This document shows positions 35,491 to 47,330 of a stretch of 64,000 nt of DNA, piece after piece. How positions within the stretch are numbered: the stretch's first letter is position 1; each line of letters opens with the position of its first letter. The DNA is from Sipunculus nudus (Eukaryota; Annelida; Sipuncula; Golfingiida; Sipunculidae), in contig CM049315.1 of NCBI GenBank assembly GCA_026874595.1, positions 65,345,389 to 65,409,388 on the forward strand, in the 5' to 3' direction. Both the position numbers and the translations under genes were made by a program. Below the pieces are notes generated by a model. The model was not told the DNA's origin, made no database searches, and saw only the letters and a program-made list of their open reading frames with translations.

Positions 35491-36595
35491 TCCTTTAAAA
35501 TGTATAAGCCGGACGAACAGTTCACACAAATTCTCTCAGAGAATAACAGTCCAATGTAAAGCTCTTGTAAAAATCCCAAAAGTAAACTGAAGACCAAATA
35601 AGATTCATCACAAATCCAGAAGAAAATCTGAAGAAAATCTATAATTGCTGCATGTCACCCCTAACTTAACGTGAAAACTTTACAACGGATATATCCTATA
35701 AAACAATAGGATGGGTTAACGCTCGCCACTTGATTTCACTCATCAAGAAATTAGATCCAGGTCATTACAGGTGACATTTCCAGGTTCTTTTAAGGACGTG
35801 TATTAAAATACCAGACAATCATACACCCAGATCAATAGAAACTATGAGACATCAGGTTAAATTCACAAATATAATTCAAGACAATACTTACAGAGACACA
35901 AATGTGAGTGTGTGCGTTGATGTGTCAATACAACCGTTCTTCACATTAAAATTGCAGGATATTTACTGAGTCCATGGTTTGTATAAAACCAATAAAGTCC
36001 AGTTCCTTCAGAGATCTCTGGTTACTGTTTTGTGTAGAATCTAGCGTATGGTTAGCACCATATAGATCTAGTCTTTCTGAGTTTAACGATCTTCAACTGA
36101 TCTTGCTTATCAGCGACCCGGGTAGGTTTACGTTCACGTGTATGCAATGGCGCCCTTTGTTTACGTAGAGCTTAGAGTCCTTGACCTTGCTCGTGTAGCA
36201 ATGGTTTCACAGCTTACGGCGGTTGTGTATCTAGGTCAAGCTGAACTAGGCCGGCAGGTGACGAGCGCACTCTCTCACTTTATCGCCAATACGAAGCTCC
36301 GTCGGCAGCACGGCTGAGTTCTCATGAGCTGGGTCCTTGCTTCACGTAGAAGCTTGTTTCTATGCCGTTCCTGGCGTTTCAATGTTCTTATTCCCGTGCG
36401 TGCGTGCTGCCACCTCAAGCTTCAAGACCCAACTGAAGGCAGCTTCCAGCGTCTCTCCCTGAACTCTGACGTCACAATCGTCGTCACAATATGGCGATCC
36501 GGTTCTCTGATTGGCTTATTTCTCAAGTGTCCCATATAAGGATATATGTGACCTAGTTTGACTGTTAGCGTCACCATGGCGACCCACATACCAAA
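35491..36595. other. Sequence of different character, with CRE-like site
   Basis: No gene is supported. It is richer in CpG than its surroundings, especially 36100-36600. TGACGTCAC near 36466 fits the cAMP-response-element consensus, and 'gattggctt' near 36510 an inverted CCAAT box. It could be a promoter region or the untranslated part of an LTR element. Frames of 64 to 87 residues have no motif. Confidence 0.35.
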
Positions 36596-37153
36596 TGTAA
36601 CAATTACACACGATGCGTGACACGGATAAATCAGCTGATAGCCGATGGGATTCCATACAAGAATACACAATATATATATATACAATCAAGACCTGTCAAC
36701 GCTTTAGGATGACGCTTCACGTCAATATCAATAGAGAACAGACTTCGTTAAACTATGATACAAAACACTGTACATATTGTCACCGATTTCTGGTGACACT
36801 GCACTTATCGGAATAAGTCCCACAAACTGACATACACACTTCTGTGTCCGCTGGAATATTCTCTCACCTCTCTCTCAGAATTAAAACACAGCCTCTTTCC
36901 ATTTCTCGAACAATCTAAAGAACCTAACATAATAAACACGCTCAAAGAACATACTAGAACAAAGAACACTGTGTATCTACACACCAGGGCTCACCGTGAG
37001 CCAGCCCTGCCCGGCCAGGCTAGAAAACCCCAGACTAGCATGACAAAGTGAGTTCAACCAGTACAGATTAAACTGAGAGTGCAACACATGGCCAGGCAAG
37101 GCCGCTGCAACATGAGTTACGCCCGTGTCACACAATAAAAAGGGCACCTGTAA
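36596..37153. repeat. Possible solo LTR or LTR remnant
   Basis: The segment begins TGTAACAATTACACACG and ends CACCTGTAACA, the TG...CA borders expected of an LTR, with a length of 558 bp. An AATAAA lies near 37133, and a TATATATATA run near 36671. On the minus strand the segment reads TGTTACAGGTGCCC at its start. No second copy or flanking target duplication is visible, and its link to the retrotransposon remains at 37885 is unproven. Confidence 0.25.
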
Positions 37154-37884
37154 CAACACGATCATAATCATAACGTTAAATATCCGACACTATAAGAATT
37201 AAATGACTGCACGTCAGTTTAGTGTCAGGGTTCTCGGAGCGGATCCTCTCTGTCACCTCTCCCTAGATGTTGTTCCTATTCACAATAGATTTTGAGTACG
37301 ATTCTGTGCAAATTGCAAGTAATTATTGAGACCGAATTAAGTCCACTGTGACGCTGTCTGCTGTCATGCACTCTAGTGCAGCTGAAACTCCGCCTGTAAA
37401 TTGATTGTGAGACAAAACAAAATCCTAGAGTAATATATAGAAACGCGCACAAATACGCTATTATTCCATCTGCATCATAAAATAAGATTTCTTGGGAAAT
37501 TACAGTGAAGAATGCTGCAAAATTTTGTCGTCAAGAATCTGTCCGCGAGGCATTCTAGACAACTGCAGACATGCAACAGCATTTGGCTGTTATGTTAACA
37601 ATTCAGTGTGTACCAAAATGGTTGAATTATTTGATCAGACTATGAGGCATTAAACAGAACAACGCCTAGTACCCTTCACTGGCCTGCTTGATAATTTTGT
37701 AAAACTTTTCTCTTTGTTTAAAACTTATTTCACTTGAGTTGATACAACACAGAAATCTTAAAAAGGAATTTTAAAAGGAAGAGTAAAATCTTTGGAGGTC
37801 CACCCCCTTTTCTGTGCTGCCGGACCCTAATGTCCGGTGGCAATTTTCAGCAAATTCAAGCCCTGTGGGAGATGAAGCATACAT
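37154..37884. other. Unannotated stretch upstream of retrotransposon gag remnant
   Basis: No supported gene. It may include untranslated leader of the Gypsy-type element that follows, but I cannot identify a primer-binding site. Confidence 0.3.
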
Positions 37885-38148
37885 GTGAAAGGACAATTTG
37901 ATTCTCATCTTATTTTGAAGAGAATATTTATTTATGAGCAAGTTAAATTCAATAAAAGAGTCCAGAAAGGGGGGGAAAGTGTTGATGCATTTGCGACTGA
38001 CCTATTCTGCCTAGCAGAAAACTGCGATTTCAGAGATCTACATGATGAATTAATCAGAGATGATAGACTAGTAGTTAGACTGTGTGATGAGATACTTTCC
38101 CAGTCTCTTCAGCTGGATCCTGAACTGACACTAGAAAAAAAGAGTTAA
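37885..38148 (+). pseudogene. gag: Gypsy-type (Metaviridae) gag capsid remnant
   Basis: An 87-codon frame with the pattern of the retrotransposon capsid domain: 'YEQVKFNKRVQ' followed by 'ESVDAFATDLFCLAENC', then 'RLVVRLCDEILSQSLQLDP'. Only the second half of a capsid domain is present. The frame ends early and a degenerate zinc-knuckle region follows in broken frames near 38330 (a CGG...C pattern without the full cysteine/histidine set). Gag packages element RNA. This copy is a decayed fragment in a host genome. Confidence 0.8.
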
Positions 38149-38394
38149 ACAAGGCAAGACAGAGTGAAGTTCTAAAGAAACAACAAGGTGTTGTCACCAG
38201 AAACCAGTTCCCTGAAGTAGGGCGGATCATATCAAACCCTCAGTCTCAGGGCATCTTTATACCAAGAAAGAACACTAGAGGGCCTGAGAGAGCTCAAAAA
38301 GGAAGACAAATTTATGACCAACATCATGCCTATTGTGGAGGGGCCCAACAGGCAAGAAAGGACTGTCTGGCAGTGATGTCAGACATCAGCTTTT

Positions 38395-38664
38395 ATGGCG
38401 GTTTTAACCTGTGATGGACTTAAATCAGACTGGCTAATCTACTTAGGACTGAGAGAGAAGTCAGTCCAGTGGAGAATCAATACTGGTGCAGATGTATCCC
38501 AGATTCCTTGTATACACCCAAGATGGGTCAACTATGTAACTCTGACAGGATGCTCTATGGAGCAGGTGTATGTTACAGGAAAATTCAGTGGTGTCATAAA
38601 ATCTGAGGGAAAACAGATCAAACATGACATATACCTGGTTAAAACCTCCGCAAGCCACTCTTAG
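38395..38664 (+). pseudogene. pol: Gypsy-type pol, protease remnant
   Basis: The frame includes 'INTGADVSQIP', the retroviral-type aspartic protease active-site region, with Asn where the catalytic Asp is expected. About 90 codons remain before a stop. It lies in the expected order between gag and reverse transcriptase. The changed catalytic residue and the stops indicate loss of function. Confidence 0.75.
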
Positions 38665-38689
38665 GTCAGGCAGCAATTTCTGAGCTTGA

Positions 38690-39480
38690 ACTTGTTAATA
38701 AAGTCGCCGCAGTGTGAACAGATGACCGTTCCTCAAGGAGAAATTTCCTAAACTGTTTCAAGGACTTGGGAGGCTTGAAGGTCAGTAAAAAAATTGAACT
38801 GAAGGCTGATGCCCACCCATTTGTTTTGTCCACACCACAATGAATTCCGGTTCCACTCTTACTAAAAGTCAAAAAGGAATTGTCGAATATGAGGAAAATA
38901 TGGGTCATACGAAAGGTTGAACAACCTACAGCATGGTACTAGGGCTTTGTAGTTGTCTCAAAACCGTCAGGGGATATCAGGCTATGTGTAGACCTCACCA
39001 GATTGTATGAGAGTGTGCGCAGAGAGAAACATATGCTGCCATCTATTGATCCCAGATATCTGGAGCTTCAGTTTACACTAAACTAGATGCACACTCAGGA
39101 TTCTTGCAAGTGCAGTTAGCTGAAGAATATGCATTACTCACCATGTTAATAACCCCTTTTGGATGCTTCTGCTTCAATTGTCTTCCATATGGCTTATCTT
39201 TGGCCCCAGAACAGAATATTTTCAACACTGGATGCAGCAGGAATTAGAGGGCCTGGAAGGTGTCATATGTCTTATGGATGACATCCTGATATACGGACGT
39301 GATCAGGAGGAACATGACATTCGCCATGAAATTATGCTGAAATGCTTAGAGAAGGCTGGTATTACACTAAACCCTGATTAGTGTATGTTTTCATGCAGCA
39401 GCCTGAAATTCCTTGGTCAAATTGTGGACTTGTCAGGAGTACACATATTCCCAGCCAAGCTCAAAGCTATATAAGACATG
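38690..39480 (+). pseudogene. pol: Gypsy-type pol, reverse transcriptase remnant
   Basis: Reverse transcriptase motifs appear in order but in different frames with stops between: 'VVVSKPSGDIRLCVDLTR' near 38945, 'KLDAHSGF' near 39080 (first catalytic Asp present), 'LPYGLSLAPEQ' near 39180, and 'LMDDILIYGR' near 39270 (the Asp pair present). A frameshift falls between the last two motifs. Several in-frame stops occur. It is a decayed copy of an enzyme that copies element RNA into DNA. Confidence 0.85.
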
Positions 39481-39550
39481 CCATATAATGTAGGAGACAA
39501 GCTCAGATTCCCAGGAATGGTGAATCAACTGGGAAAATTAGTCCCAGAGC

Positions 39551-40015
39551 TTGCAGAGCTTGCTGAAGAAGACAAAAATTGCACTATACAATCCGTCAAG
39601 AAAGACCGTTGTCTCTAGCATTGCTTTATCATACGGCTTAGGAGCTGTAATCTTTCAGTACCAAGATGATGGACAGTTGTGCCCTGTCACTTACGCATCA
39701 CGATCAGTGAATGACACTGAGAGAAGATATGCGCAAATTGAAAAGGAAGCCCTCGCGGTGACCTGGGCATGTGAAAAGTTCACTGATTATTTACTTGGAT
39801 TAAGGGTTCACTTAGAAACAGATCACAAACCTCTCATTCCCCTGTTGAGTTCAAAACTTTCTCTCAGAGTTAACGGTTTCGCATGTGATTACTCAAGTAA
39901 AAAGTTCCAGGTAAAAACCTTGTTGTCGCTGACACCCTGTCTCGGCACCCTGTCACGCAGTACAATCATTAGAGGATCAAACACTGTGTGTCTGGATACG
40001 CCAACTTCTTCATAA
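39551..40015 (+). pseudogene. pol: Gypsy-type pol, RNase H remnant
   Basis: A 154-codon frame. Residues 20 to 100 carry the RNase H domain typical of this lineage: 'SYGLGAVIF', 'PVTYASRSVNDTERRYAQIE', 'EALAVTWACEKF' and 'TDHKPL'. The first acidic active-site residue is replaced (Ile in 'SSIALSYGLG'). After about residue 105 the frame leaves the recognisable domain. It is the best preserved part of the element. Confidence 0.85.
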
Positions 40016-40179
40016 ATGCTTTACTAGCAATGCGGTGGTGCTTGCAGGAAATCTGTGATAATCTTGAGAAAGATGCAGTATGCAAACAGATCATGCACAA
40101 CAGAATGGCCACTTTGCAATCAGTTAAAAAGTCCAGTGAAACAGTACTGGAACTTCAGGCATGAGCTTTCAGTGGCAGA

Positions 40180-40722
40180 CAGTCTTCTGTTAAAGGATGA
40201 TAGAGTCATTATCCCTGAAAACATGTGATATGACATGTTAGTGAAGTTGCATACTGGACACTTTGGCATTGTTAAATGTTGAGAGAGAGCCAGACAATTG
40301 GTATGGTGGCCAGGCATAAGTTAACAGATTCAGTAGATTGTTGAAAGTTGTCTGATATGTACAAAACAAAGATCAGATGCTCCTGAAACCTTACAAATGA
40401 GTTCCCTGTGAGACCCTGACAAAAGGTGGGAACAGATTTGTGTGAACATGATGGTGCAAATTATCTCATTGTGGTAGATTACTACTCTTGCTTCACTGAA
40501 ATGGCCAGACTCGTGAGTACTGTATCAGCATCGGTTATCAGTCACATAAAGTTGATATTCGCAAGGCATGGTATACCGGAAATAGTGATCTCAGAATATG
40601 GACCACAGTATGTGTCGCACAGATTTAAGACCTTCCACACGACTTATGCATTTGCACATGTTACGTCAAGTTGGCGATACCCACAGTTGAATGGGGAAGC
40701 AAAAGGGCAGTACAGACTGTAA
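40180..40722 (+). pseudogene. pol: Gypsy-type pol, integrase remnant
   Basis: A zinc-binding segment ('HTGHFGIVKC', then 'CLICTKQ') occurs near 40245-40365 with interrupting stops. A 98-codon frame from 40426 then carries the catalytic core: 'NYLIVVDYYSCFTEM', 'VISEYGPQY' (Glu in place of the second catalytic Asp) and 'YPQLNGEAKG' (third acidic residue present). Frames and stops show the copy is dead. The order gag-protease-RT-RNase H-integrase identifies a Gypsy-type element. Confidence 0.82.
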
Positions 40723-42060
40723 AGAGAATGATCTTGAGTCAGGCCACTGTCTCCCAAACTCTCTAACAGGTTACAGGTAATAGGACCATACCAGCTTTAC
40801 CACTATATGTCAGTGGCAGATGGACGCACACCTGGAACCAGAGGCAGAAACCAGCTTATAGCAACGTCCTTGGGTGAACTGTGGGTCCAGGCCCCCTGAG
40901 ACAGGTTCCGGACCACCTTGACTCCGATGCCTAGAATGCCTCCGATCAGCTGATAAGTGTCAAGACCTCTGACGAGACACTGGGACCCAGAGGCATGGGT
41001 ACAGCTGTGTGCCAGCTGTTCCGAGAACCCTACAACTTGTGCTTTAGAGGAGAGACTCCCGAAAGAAATCTGTGGCTCTACCAAAGAGGAAGATGAGAGG
41101 AAAATGCCTTTAGATCAAGCAGCCCTATGCCTCAGAGATGACCCTGCTAATGCTGCAAACCCACGGTTTCTTTTCAGCGTCTAACTGAAACATACAGACG
41201 TCCAGAACGCTGGGCAGTTTTGTTCTTCCATCCGGGGCCTCCATGCATCTTGTAAGATCTATTTGCAAGGAATTTGGGAAGGTGGGAAGGTGACAGCTGA
41301 GTCCTTGAATTCCACAGGAAAGTAGTATTGGGAGAAGTCTGTGCAACGACAGGCCGAAAATTAGTGCGTCCCAAGCCTTGGTTGGTGGGTCAGCTTTGGA
41401 ATCTCATGTCATTATAGGCAATTTTCAATGCCCCAGATGATGCCTTTTCCCATCTTTGAGGTGGTGCCAGCCTAGGCCATGTGGCCTGACTTGGAGGGGG
41501 GCAGACCCACCCTTCGGGAACGTTATCCCTCTAGTGCCATCACAGGTTTCCACATTGGACACCGATATGGCCGACTTAGAGAGCTTCAGCTGGGATGCAG
41601 CAGGGTTGGAAAAGGCCTGACGCTGAAACTGTCCAGGACATTGTCAGGTGTCTTCTTGAAGTTTCAAGGAAGTCAACCTGACCGTTTGGAGGCTGACTGA
41701 AAATGTGGTTATTCTTTGGAAACTACATCCATTTGCCAACTGGAGCATCTCTTTCCAAAGTTTCATGCATTGTACTTACAAGAGTTGTACATGGAATCCT
41801 TTACAGATAGCAAACTCTTCAGAAGACACCTTAAGGAGGTGTACAGTAGCAGAACAAAAAGCGAAAGCTGTTTGGGTGGCTCCCTCTGTCAGGCAATTCC
41901 TAGATTGACCTCAGGAACATCAATGAGGCCAACACCATCTCCACATATATGTTCACTAAGAAGCGCACATTCCCAGGCACCTAGACAATGTTCATGTGCT
42001 AGCCAATCACAGTTTTAGTCCAGGGGAAACTGTGGTTCTCAGTCCCACTAGCAGGGGGAC
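40723..42060 (+). other. GC-richer stretch after the integrase remnant, unrecognised
   Basis: The sequence is less AT-rich than its surroundings and has several short frames (75 codons from 40957, 73 from 41479, 100 from 41716) with protein-like composition but no motif I recognise. It may be the 3' part of the Gypsy-type element or a separate decayed insertion. No LTR is identifiable at its end. Confidence 0.35.
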
Positions 42061-42481
42061 CAGGAACATACCCATTGACACCAGACCAGTAGGGGTTCGC
42101 CTCTGAAATTTTTTTATAGTTTCCCACAAATAAAATCCAAAATTCTTTTTATGCACAATTCACCACGGTTTGTTCTAGTGGAAGTAAATGGTTTTAAATT
42201 CATAATCATTGATTGAAAAATAAAAACAACAGATTGATTGTTAATCAATTAGTTTATGTACTCTCTATATTACCTTGAAATCTGTTGTGTACTAATGACC
42301 CCAGTATGACATGCACATCAGTATTTATAAATTGAACTATCAATCCACCCACAGCCAAGGTCGATTTGCAGTCAGACAATTGTTTGCTGCGCAAGGTTAA
42401 GTTTTAATGCTGTTTGTTACTTTGTGTTCATATATCTGTGACAGGATTAGATTCATTGCTTGTGCTTACATAATTGTTTTT
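42061..42481. other. AT-rich unannotated stretch
   Basis: AT-rich sequence between the decayed retroelement and the family I left end. I find nothing supportable. Confidence 0.35.
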
Positions 42482-42818
42482 AACCCTCAGCCCTTAGGCT
42501 GATGGGCTATTGTCGTCACCCAAGCTGTCCGTCTGTCCGGCATCCATTAACTTTTACCTTGTGAGCAGAATATCTTTAAAAGGGTTCACCATGGGAATTT
42601 TATTTCTTCGGTGAGATTGTATATCCAAAAAAGTTCATAGATGGGTGACCTTGGCCTATTTTCCCTCGTTTTAGAGCTGATAATAGAAAAACAGTTAGAA
42701 GCTAATTTCTCAGGAACCATAGGGTGTATTTTCACAAAACTTACTGTGATCATTCGGACTGATGGTCTTTACCTGTTGCACAAGATTGGTGGCACCACCT
42801 ACAATATCTGATTTTTTT

Positions 42819-45278
42819 AGCAAACCTGTGAGCTTATGCGATGGTGTGGCGTCGTCCGGCGTCTGTCGTCCGTTGTTCTGTACGTTAACCCATACTATCT
42901 TGAAAATGGCAAGAGTTGGCATCACGAAATTTTATGCAAAAAATTAGTCATCTAAAAAACTATCGGATTTTGCTTATTTTTTGGCTAAGTGCATTTTCTT
43001 AGATTTTATAGGGAAAAAGCTGAAAAGCTTTAAAAATCTTCTTCTCCGAAACTGTTCAGCCAAATTGTCCAATATTTCACAGAAATGATCCCTGGAACAA
43101 TCTCTGTCAAGTTTGTTCGAATGGTTTAAGTTCGGTGATTTTTGGATGAGTTACAGCTAGTTGAACTTAGTCATTTGTCCAAAAAAGCATACTAAAATTA
43201 CAATCTTAGAAACAGCTGGAGCTATCATCACCAAATTTTATGCCAGTGTTGGTCACATGAGCCATATATGAAATTCAGGTATTGGTGGCGCCATTTGCAT
43301 TCACCTTTTTTGTAGGGGGGTCATTGGTTATCTGTACATTAACCCATAATTTCTCAGAATTGCAGGAACTACCATCTCCAGATTTTATGTAATAATCTGT
43401 CACATATCAAATTTTGTCGATTCAGCTTATTTATGAAAAAAATGGATCTTTTATTATTCTAGATATTTTTAAAAGTTTATGAATATGTCAGCTTGAAAAA
43501 AATGCATTTTAGCCAAAGTCTTTCAGTATGTGTAAACAGATTTGCCAACAGGCTAAGATTGTGCCTGTATATTTAATTAGGTTAAGAAACTGCCAACTGT
43601 TTCAGATTTGGCAATAGATCAGGAGTTCATTCAGTGCAGCCAGATATAGGTCAAGAGTTCAGTCAGTGCAGCCAGGCACAAGGCATGTGATCCCCTCATG
43701 GGTGACATGTGAACACCTCATGGGCACAATGTGATCACCTCATGGGCTGCATGTGGAGCCAATCTATTTATAGCTTTGGCAGACTGCCAACTGTATCAGA
43801 TTAGGCAACAGGTCAAGAGTTCACTCAGTGCAGCCAGGTACAGGTCAAAAGTTCACCAGTCTAGCCAGGTGCAGGTCATGAGTTCACTCAGTGCAGTAGC
43901 CTGAGCCAGCAAATTTGTCACAGTCCACTTGGGGCAACTGCCTTTCTCACCTAAGCATGGTCAGCCCCATGCATTAGACTTAAGGTTAGTTCGATGTATT
44001 GGCCTGATATTTGACCTGTCTATGTGTCTTTGATGGGTTTCTCGTTCACAAGACAGGTGTCACCACCTTAGCAATGACTTTTGCACAGTGTGTGACTTTT
44101 ATGCCTGCTTATTTCTATAGAGGAATTTTTATATATATTACTCTGAAAATGGGCATATTTATACCTATCGAATAGCTTTGTTGTATACAAGACTGGTGGT
44201 GCCACCAGGAGGGGTTTGATATATCAGTCTGAACTTGGGCCTATGTATATATCTCTGATAGCTTTGTTGTATACAAGACTGGTGGTGCCAGCTACAATCA
44301 TTTTTAGCTCAGCTTACTGTAAGTCAACTGTGGTATAGGAATGGCGCTTTGTCCGTCGTCCATACAGATGTCTGGCCGTCAGTTAACAGGGCACAAATCG
44401 TAACAGCTGGTCGTAAAAACTTCTAAGTGATAATCCAGGGATGTCAATAAAAATCTCCTTGGAAACCTGAAATTAGGTCACTGCGACCTATATCCTTCGA
44501 GCTACGGGGCTGGAAAGTACCCCCCAGAATAGTAAGAAATTTGATACAAAACCTCCAATATCTTGATAATTAATGCATGGTTTGTCATGAATCTTGCCTT
44601 GAATATTGACCATGAATAGTTTTGTCAGTTCCTGAAACATGGTGGCGCCACCTGTATTTTTTCTATTTTAACAAATTTTTTTTTTATTTATTTACTTAAA
44701 ATAAACTTGCTTCAAACTTGTTTAATAATGACCAACCACATAAGTAAATTCATTTTGATTACCAGGGTCCAGCAATCTAAGTTGAAGGTCACAGGAGCCA
44801 CATCTTTAAAATGATTGTGGATGCACTGTAAATCAAACTTTTCATCCTGAACTTTCCAACTTTCACACATGGCTAACTTGCCCAAAGTGAGGAAACCTGT
44901 AGAATTTGAGGTTATCTGGTCAGAGGTCAAGGTCACTTTTTAAATGATTGTCCTAATGCTGCAAGTTCAAGGATATTAAGTTCTAAGATTTTTTGGTCAC
45001 AAGGTCATTGGTTAAGGTCACAGGACTGTCATTCTGAAAATTTTCTTTAAAAATATCCTTATAGACAAATTCAGCTGATCGTTGAGACCCATGGGTCTCT
45101 AGTTGTGTTGTATGCACCCATGCCAGAATTTCAGCAGTGATGTTCGTGTAATTGTTTCTTATTCAAAATGTTTAGTACCTGCTTTTTTCATATACATGAG
45201 AAGTAATGGTCCAGCATTGAAGCATTATACCTGGTGTATTTCCCAATGCACAGGTTCACATTAGGCCTGTAGGCCTTG
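42819..45278 (+). mobile_element. Family B element inside family I, carrying a family A2 insertion
   Basis: The left end is AGCAAACCTGTGAGCTTATG. The right side has ACAGGTTCACATTAGGCC with the hairpin AGGCC TGTA GGCCT and CTTG at 45278. The body matches the copies at 24126 and 53509, including the AGGTCA-NN-AGTTCA repeats near 43810-43850. It is shorter than the 24126 copy because interior subrepeats are missing. Confidence 0.85.
44306..45102 (+). mobile_element. Family A2 element nested in family B nested in family I
   Basis: The left end is AGCTCAGCTTACTG. The right end has the perfect 16-base palindrome GAGACCCATGGGTCTC (45084-45099) and CTAG ending at 45102. The palindrome GGTGGCGCCACC is at 44641-44652. 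It lies at the same place in family B as the A2 insertions at 27353 and 55927. Confidence 0.85.
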
Positions 45279-46040
45279 TTATGAATTTTTATCTGATTTT
45301 TCAACTTTGGCCTTGTGAGCAGGATATCTCCAAAGGTATTCTATACAGGAACTTCATTTCTTCAGTGCTGATGCATATTAACAAAATTATGATCAAGTTC
45401 AAAAATGGGTGACCTTTACCTATTTTTCTACATTTTAGAGCTGATTATAGAAAAACAATTAGAAGCTTATTTCTCAGGAACCATTTGGTGGATTTTCACA
45501 AAACTTTCCATGATCATTGTGACTGATGGTCTTTACCTGCTGCACCAGTTTGGGGGCGCCACATACAATATCTGATTTTAAATAAATTTTTATCTGATTT
45601 TTCAATTTTGGCCTTGTGAGCAGGACATCTCCAAAGGTATTCAACATAGGAACTTCATTTCTTCAGTGCGGATACATATTAACAAAATCTTGGTCAAGAT
45701 CAAAGATGGGTGACCTTTACCTCCTTTTCAAGGTCACAGAGCTTAGAATAGAAAAAAAAACTTAAAAGCTTATTTCTCAGGAACCACTCGGTGGATTGTT
45801 ATGAAACATGGTATAATGATATGCCTTGATGATCTGTAAGTCCTGCATGAGATTGGTCTTATCATACTTGCAAAGGTACTACATACCTCTCCAGTTTAAA
45901 TTTATAACTGAGAAATCTACAGATATACATCCATGTGAGAACAAATATTTCATACTTGTTACTGTTACCACCTTTAAACACTGTTCTTTTGGCTGAGAGT
46001 TTTTGTCAGCTTCTGCTGATATTCTAGTTAATCATTTATT

Positions 46041-46970
46041 AGATCAGCTGACTATAAGTCATCTGAGCTATAGTTATTGTCCATTGCCGGTCGTCTGTCC
46101 GTATGTCTGACTGTTAGACTGGCACTTTTAAAACTGTTAGACCTATGAATCTGAAATTTGGCATAGTCTAAGATGTCCCAATGATCTCCTACCAGACTGA
46201 AAACCTTGTTACTGAGACTTTGTTCCTTCGAGAAATTAAAGAAAAACCTCAATTTATCATTAAACACCATTTATCATGCTTCAGGACTGCCTAATATCAA
46301 AACCACTCATCTATTTTTCTTCATATTTACCATAATATTCCCCTATATAGTTCCTGTGTACATGCCAGAAATCAGGTAGTATTTCTTAATTTATAAAGGT
46401 TATAGGCCCAAATATAATGCACTTCGCAAAAAATCAGAAAAGATATTTACTCACATAACATGAATAGTGTTGAATCTAGAGACTTTATATTTAATCAAGA
46501 TTCAATTGTTTACCCAAAATTAGATCTAAATTTTGTAAAATTTTTAAGTTATTAGCATTAATATAAAATCAGTACTGTAAATTTTTCCCAAATTTGACCA
46601 TGGCACGTTTTTTTCCTGTAAGTACATTTGCATGATTCAATTTTCACAGCAGATACACATATGTAATTTATCTGTTAAATTTTAAAATTAAAAAAAAGCT
46701 TAAAAATTAGGCTAATTATTGAAGTTACTTTCAGAGGCTCTGTTGTATTCATTTGCATCTCCAGATGTGCATTTTTTTCTCTATTCCATTCTCTTTTAGG
46801 AAAAATGAGAATTTCAGTCTGTCTCAGGAAAAATTGAGATTTCTCATTTTTCCTGGGAGAGACTGGAATTTAGCTTTGAAATTTAAACCTGGGTAAAATG
46901 AGAATTCGCATTTATCCCAAAAAAATCATGCAGGAATCATTTATGGCACCTTTTAATTGTTCTACTTTTA
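46041..46970 (+). mobile_element. Family A1 element, left part
   Basis: Left end AGATCAGCTGACT, loop ATA, AGTCATCTGAGCT, then the A1 core ('ctcctaccagactgaaaac', 'ggactgcctaatatcaaaac'). It ends near the next family A left end at 46971. No right terminus. It begins only 14 bases after the family I terminus. Confidence 0.7.
46798..46854. repeat. Perfect 14-bp inverted repeat
   Basis: AGGAAAAATGAGAA at 46798-46811 and its exact complement at 46841-46854 flank a 29-base loop that itself contains 'aggaaaaattgaga', a near copy of the left arm. Function unknown. Confidence 0.6.
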
Positions 46971-47330
46971 AGCTAAGCTGACTGTAAGTCATCTGAGCTA
47001 TGACAATCACCCTTTTTTGCGTTCATCTGGTTGTCCAACCGTCAGGTCTTCCGGCCTTTAATAGGCACAAATCGTAAACTTTTGACCTAGAAACTTCTAA
47101 CTGTACATCCAGGGATTACCTAGGCAAATCTCCTTGGAAACCTGAAATTAGGTCATGGTGACCTATATTTTGTGACCTACAGGCCGAAAAAATGATTTTG
47201 AGCACCCAGACAGGGGCGCAAATCGTATCCATTAGGCCTAGAATATTTTAACATAAGATCAAGGGAGGTCCCAGGCAAATGTCCTTGAAAAAAAAAATTA
47301 GGTCACTTGATTAAGTTAACCTTTTTTACC
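46971..47330 (+). mobile_element. Family A2 left-end fragment
   Basis: AGCTAAGCTGACTGTAAGTC, then 'caaatcgtaaac', 'ggaaacctgaaattaggtca' and related A2 phrases. It fades after about 360 bp without a right end. Confidence 0.65.

Larger units (their letters stand above)
42482..46027 (+). mobile_element. Family I Helentron-like element, split by family B
   Basis: The left end AACCCTCAGCCCTTAGGCTG forms a hairpin with one bulge and is followed by a GTCTGTCC microsatellite. The body ('ccttgtgagcag', 'cagagctga..tagaaaaac' and 'tctcaggaaccat') is interrupted at 42819-45278 by a family B element and resumes in register at 45279. Subrepeats are about 300 bp (45309 and 45609). The right arm GGCTGAGAGTT (45991-46001) matches the left arm at 10 of 11 positions. 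It is followed by CAGC TTCT GCTG and CTAG at 46024-46027. Confidence 0.8.
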
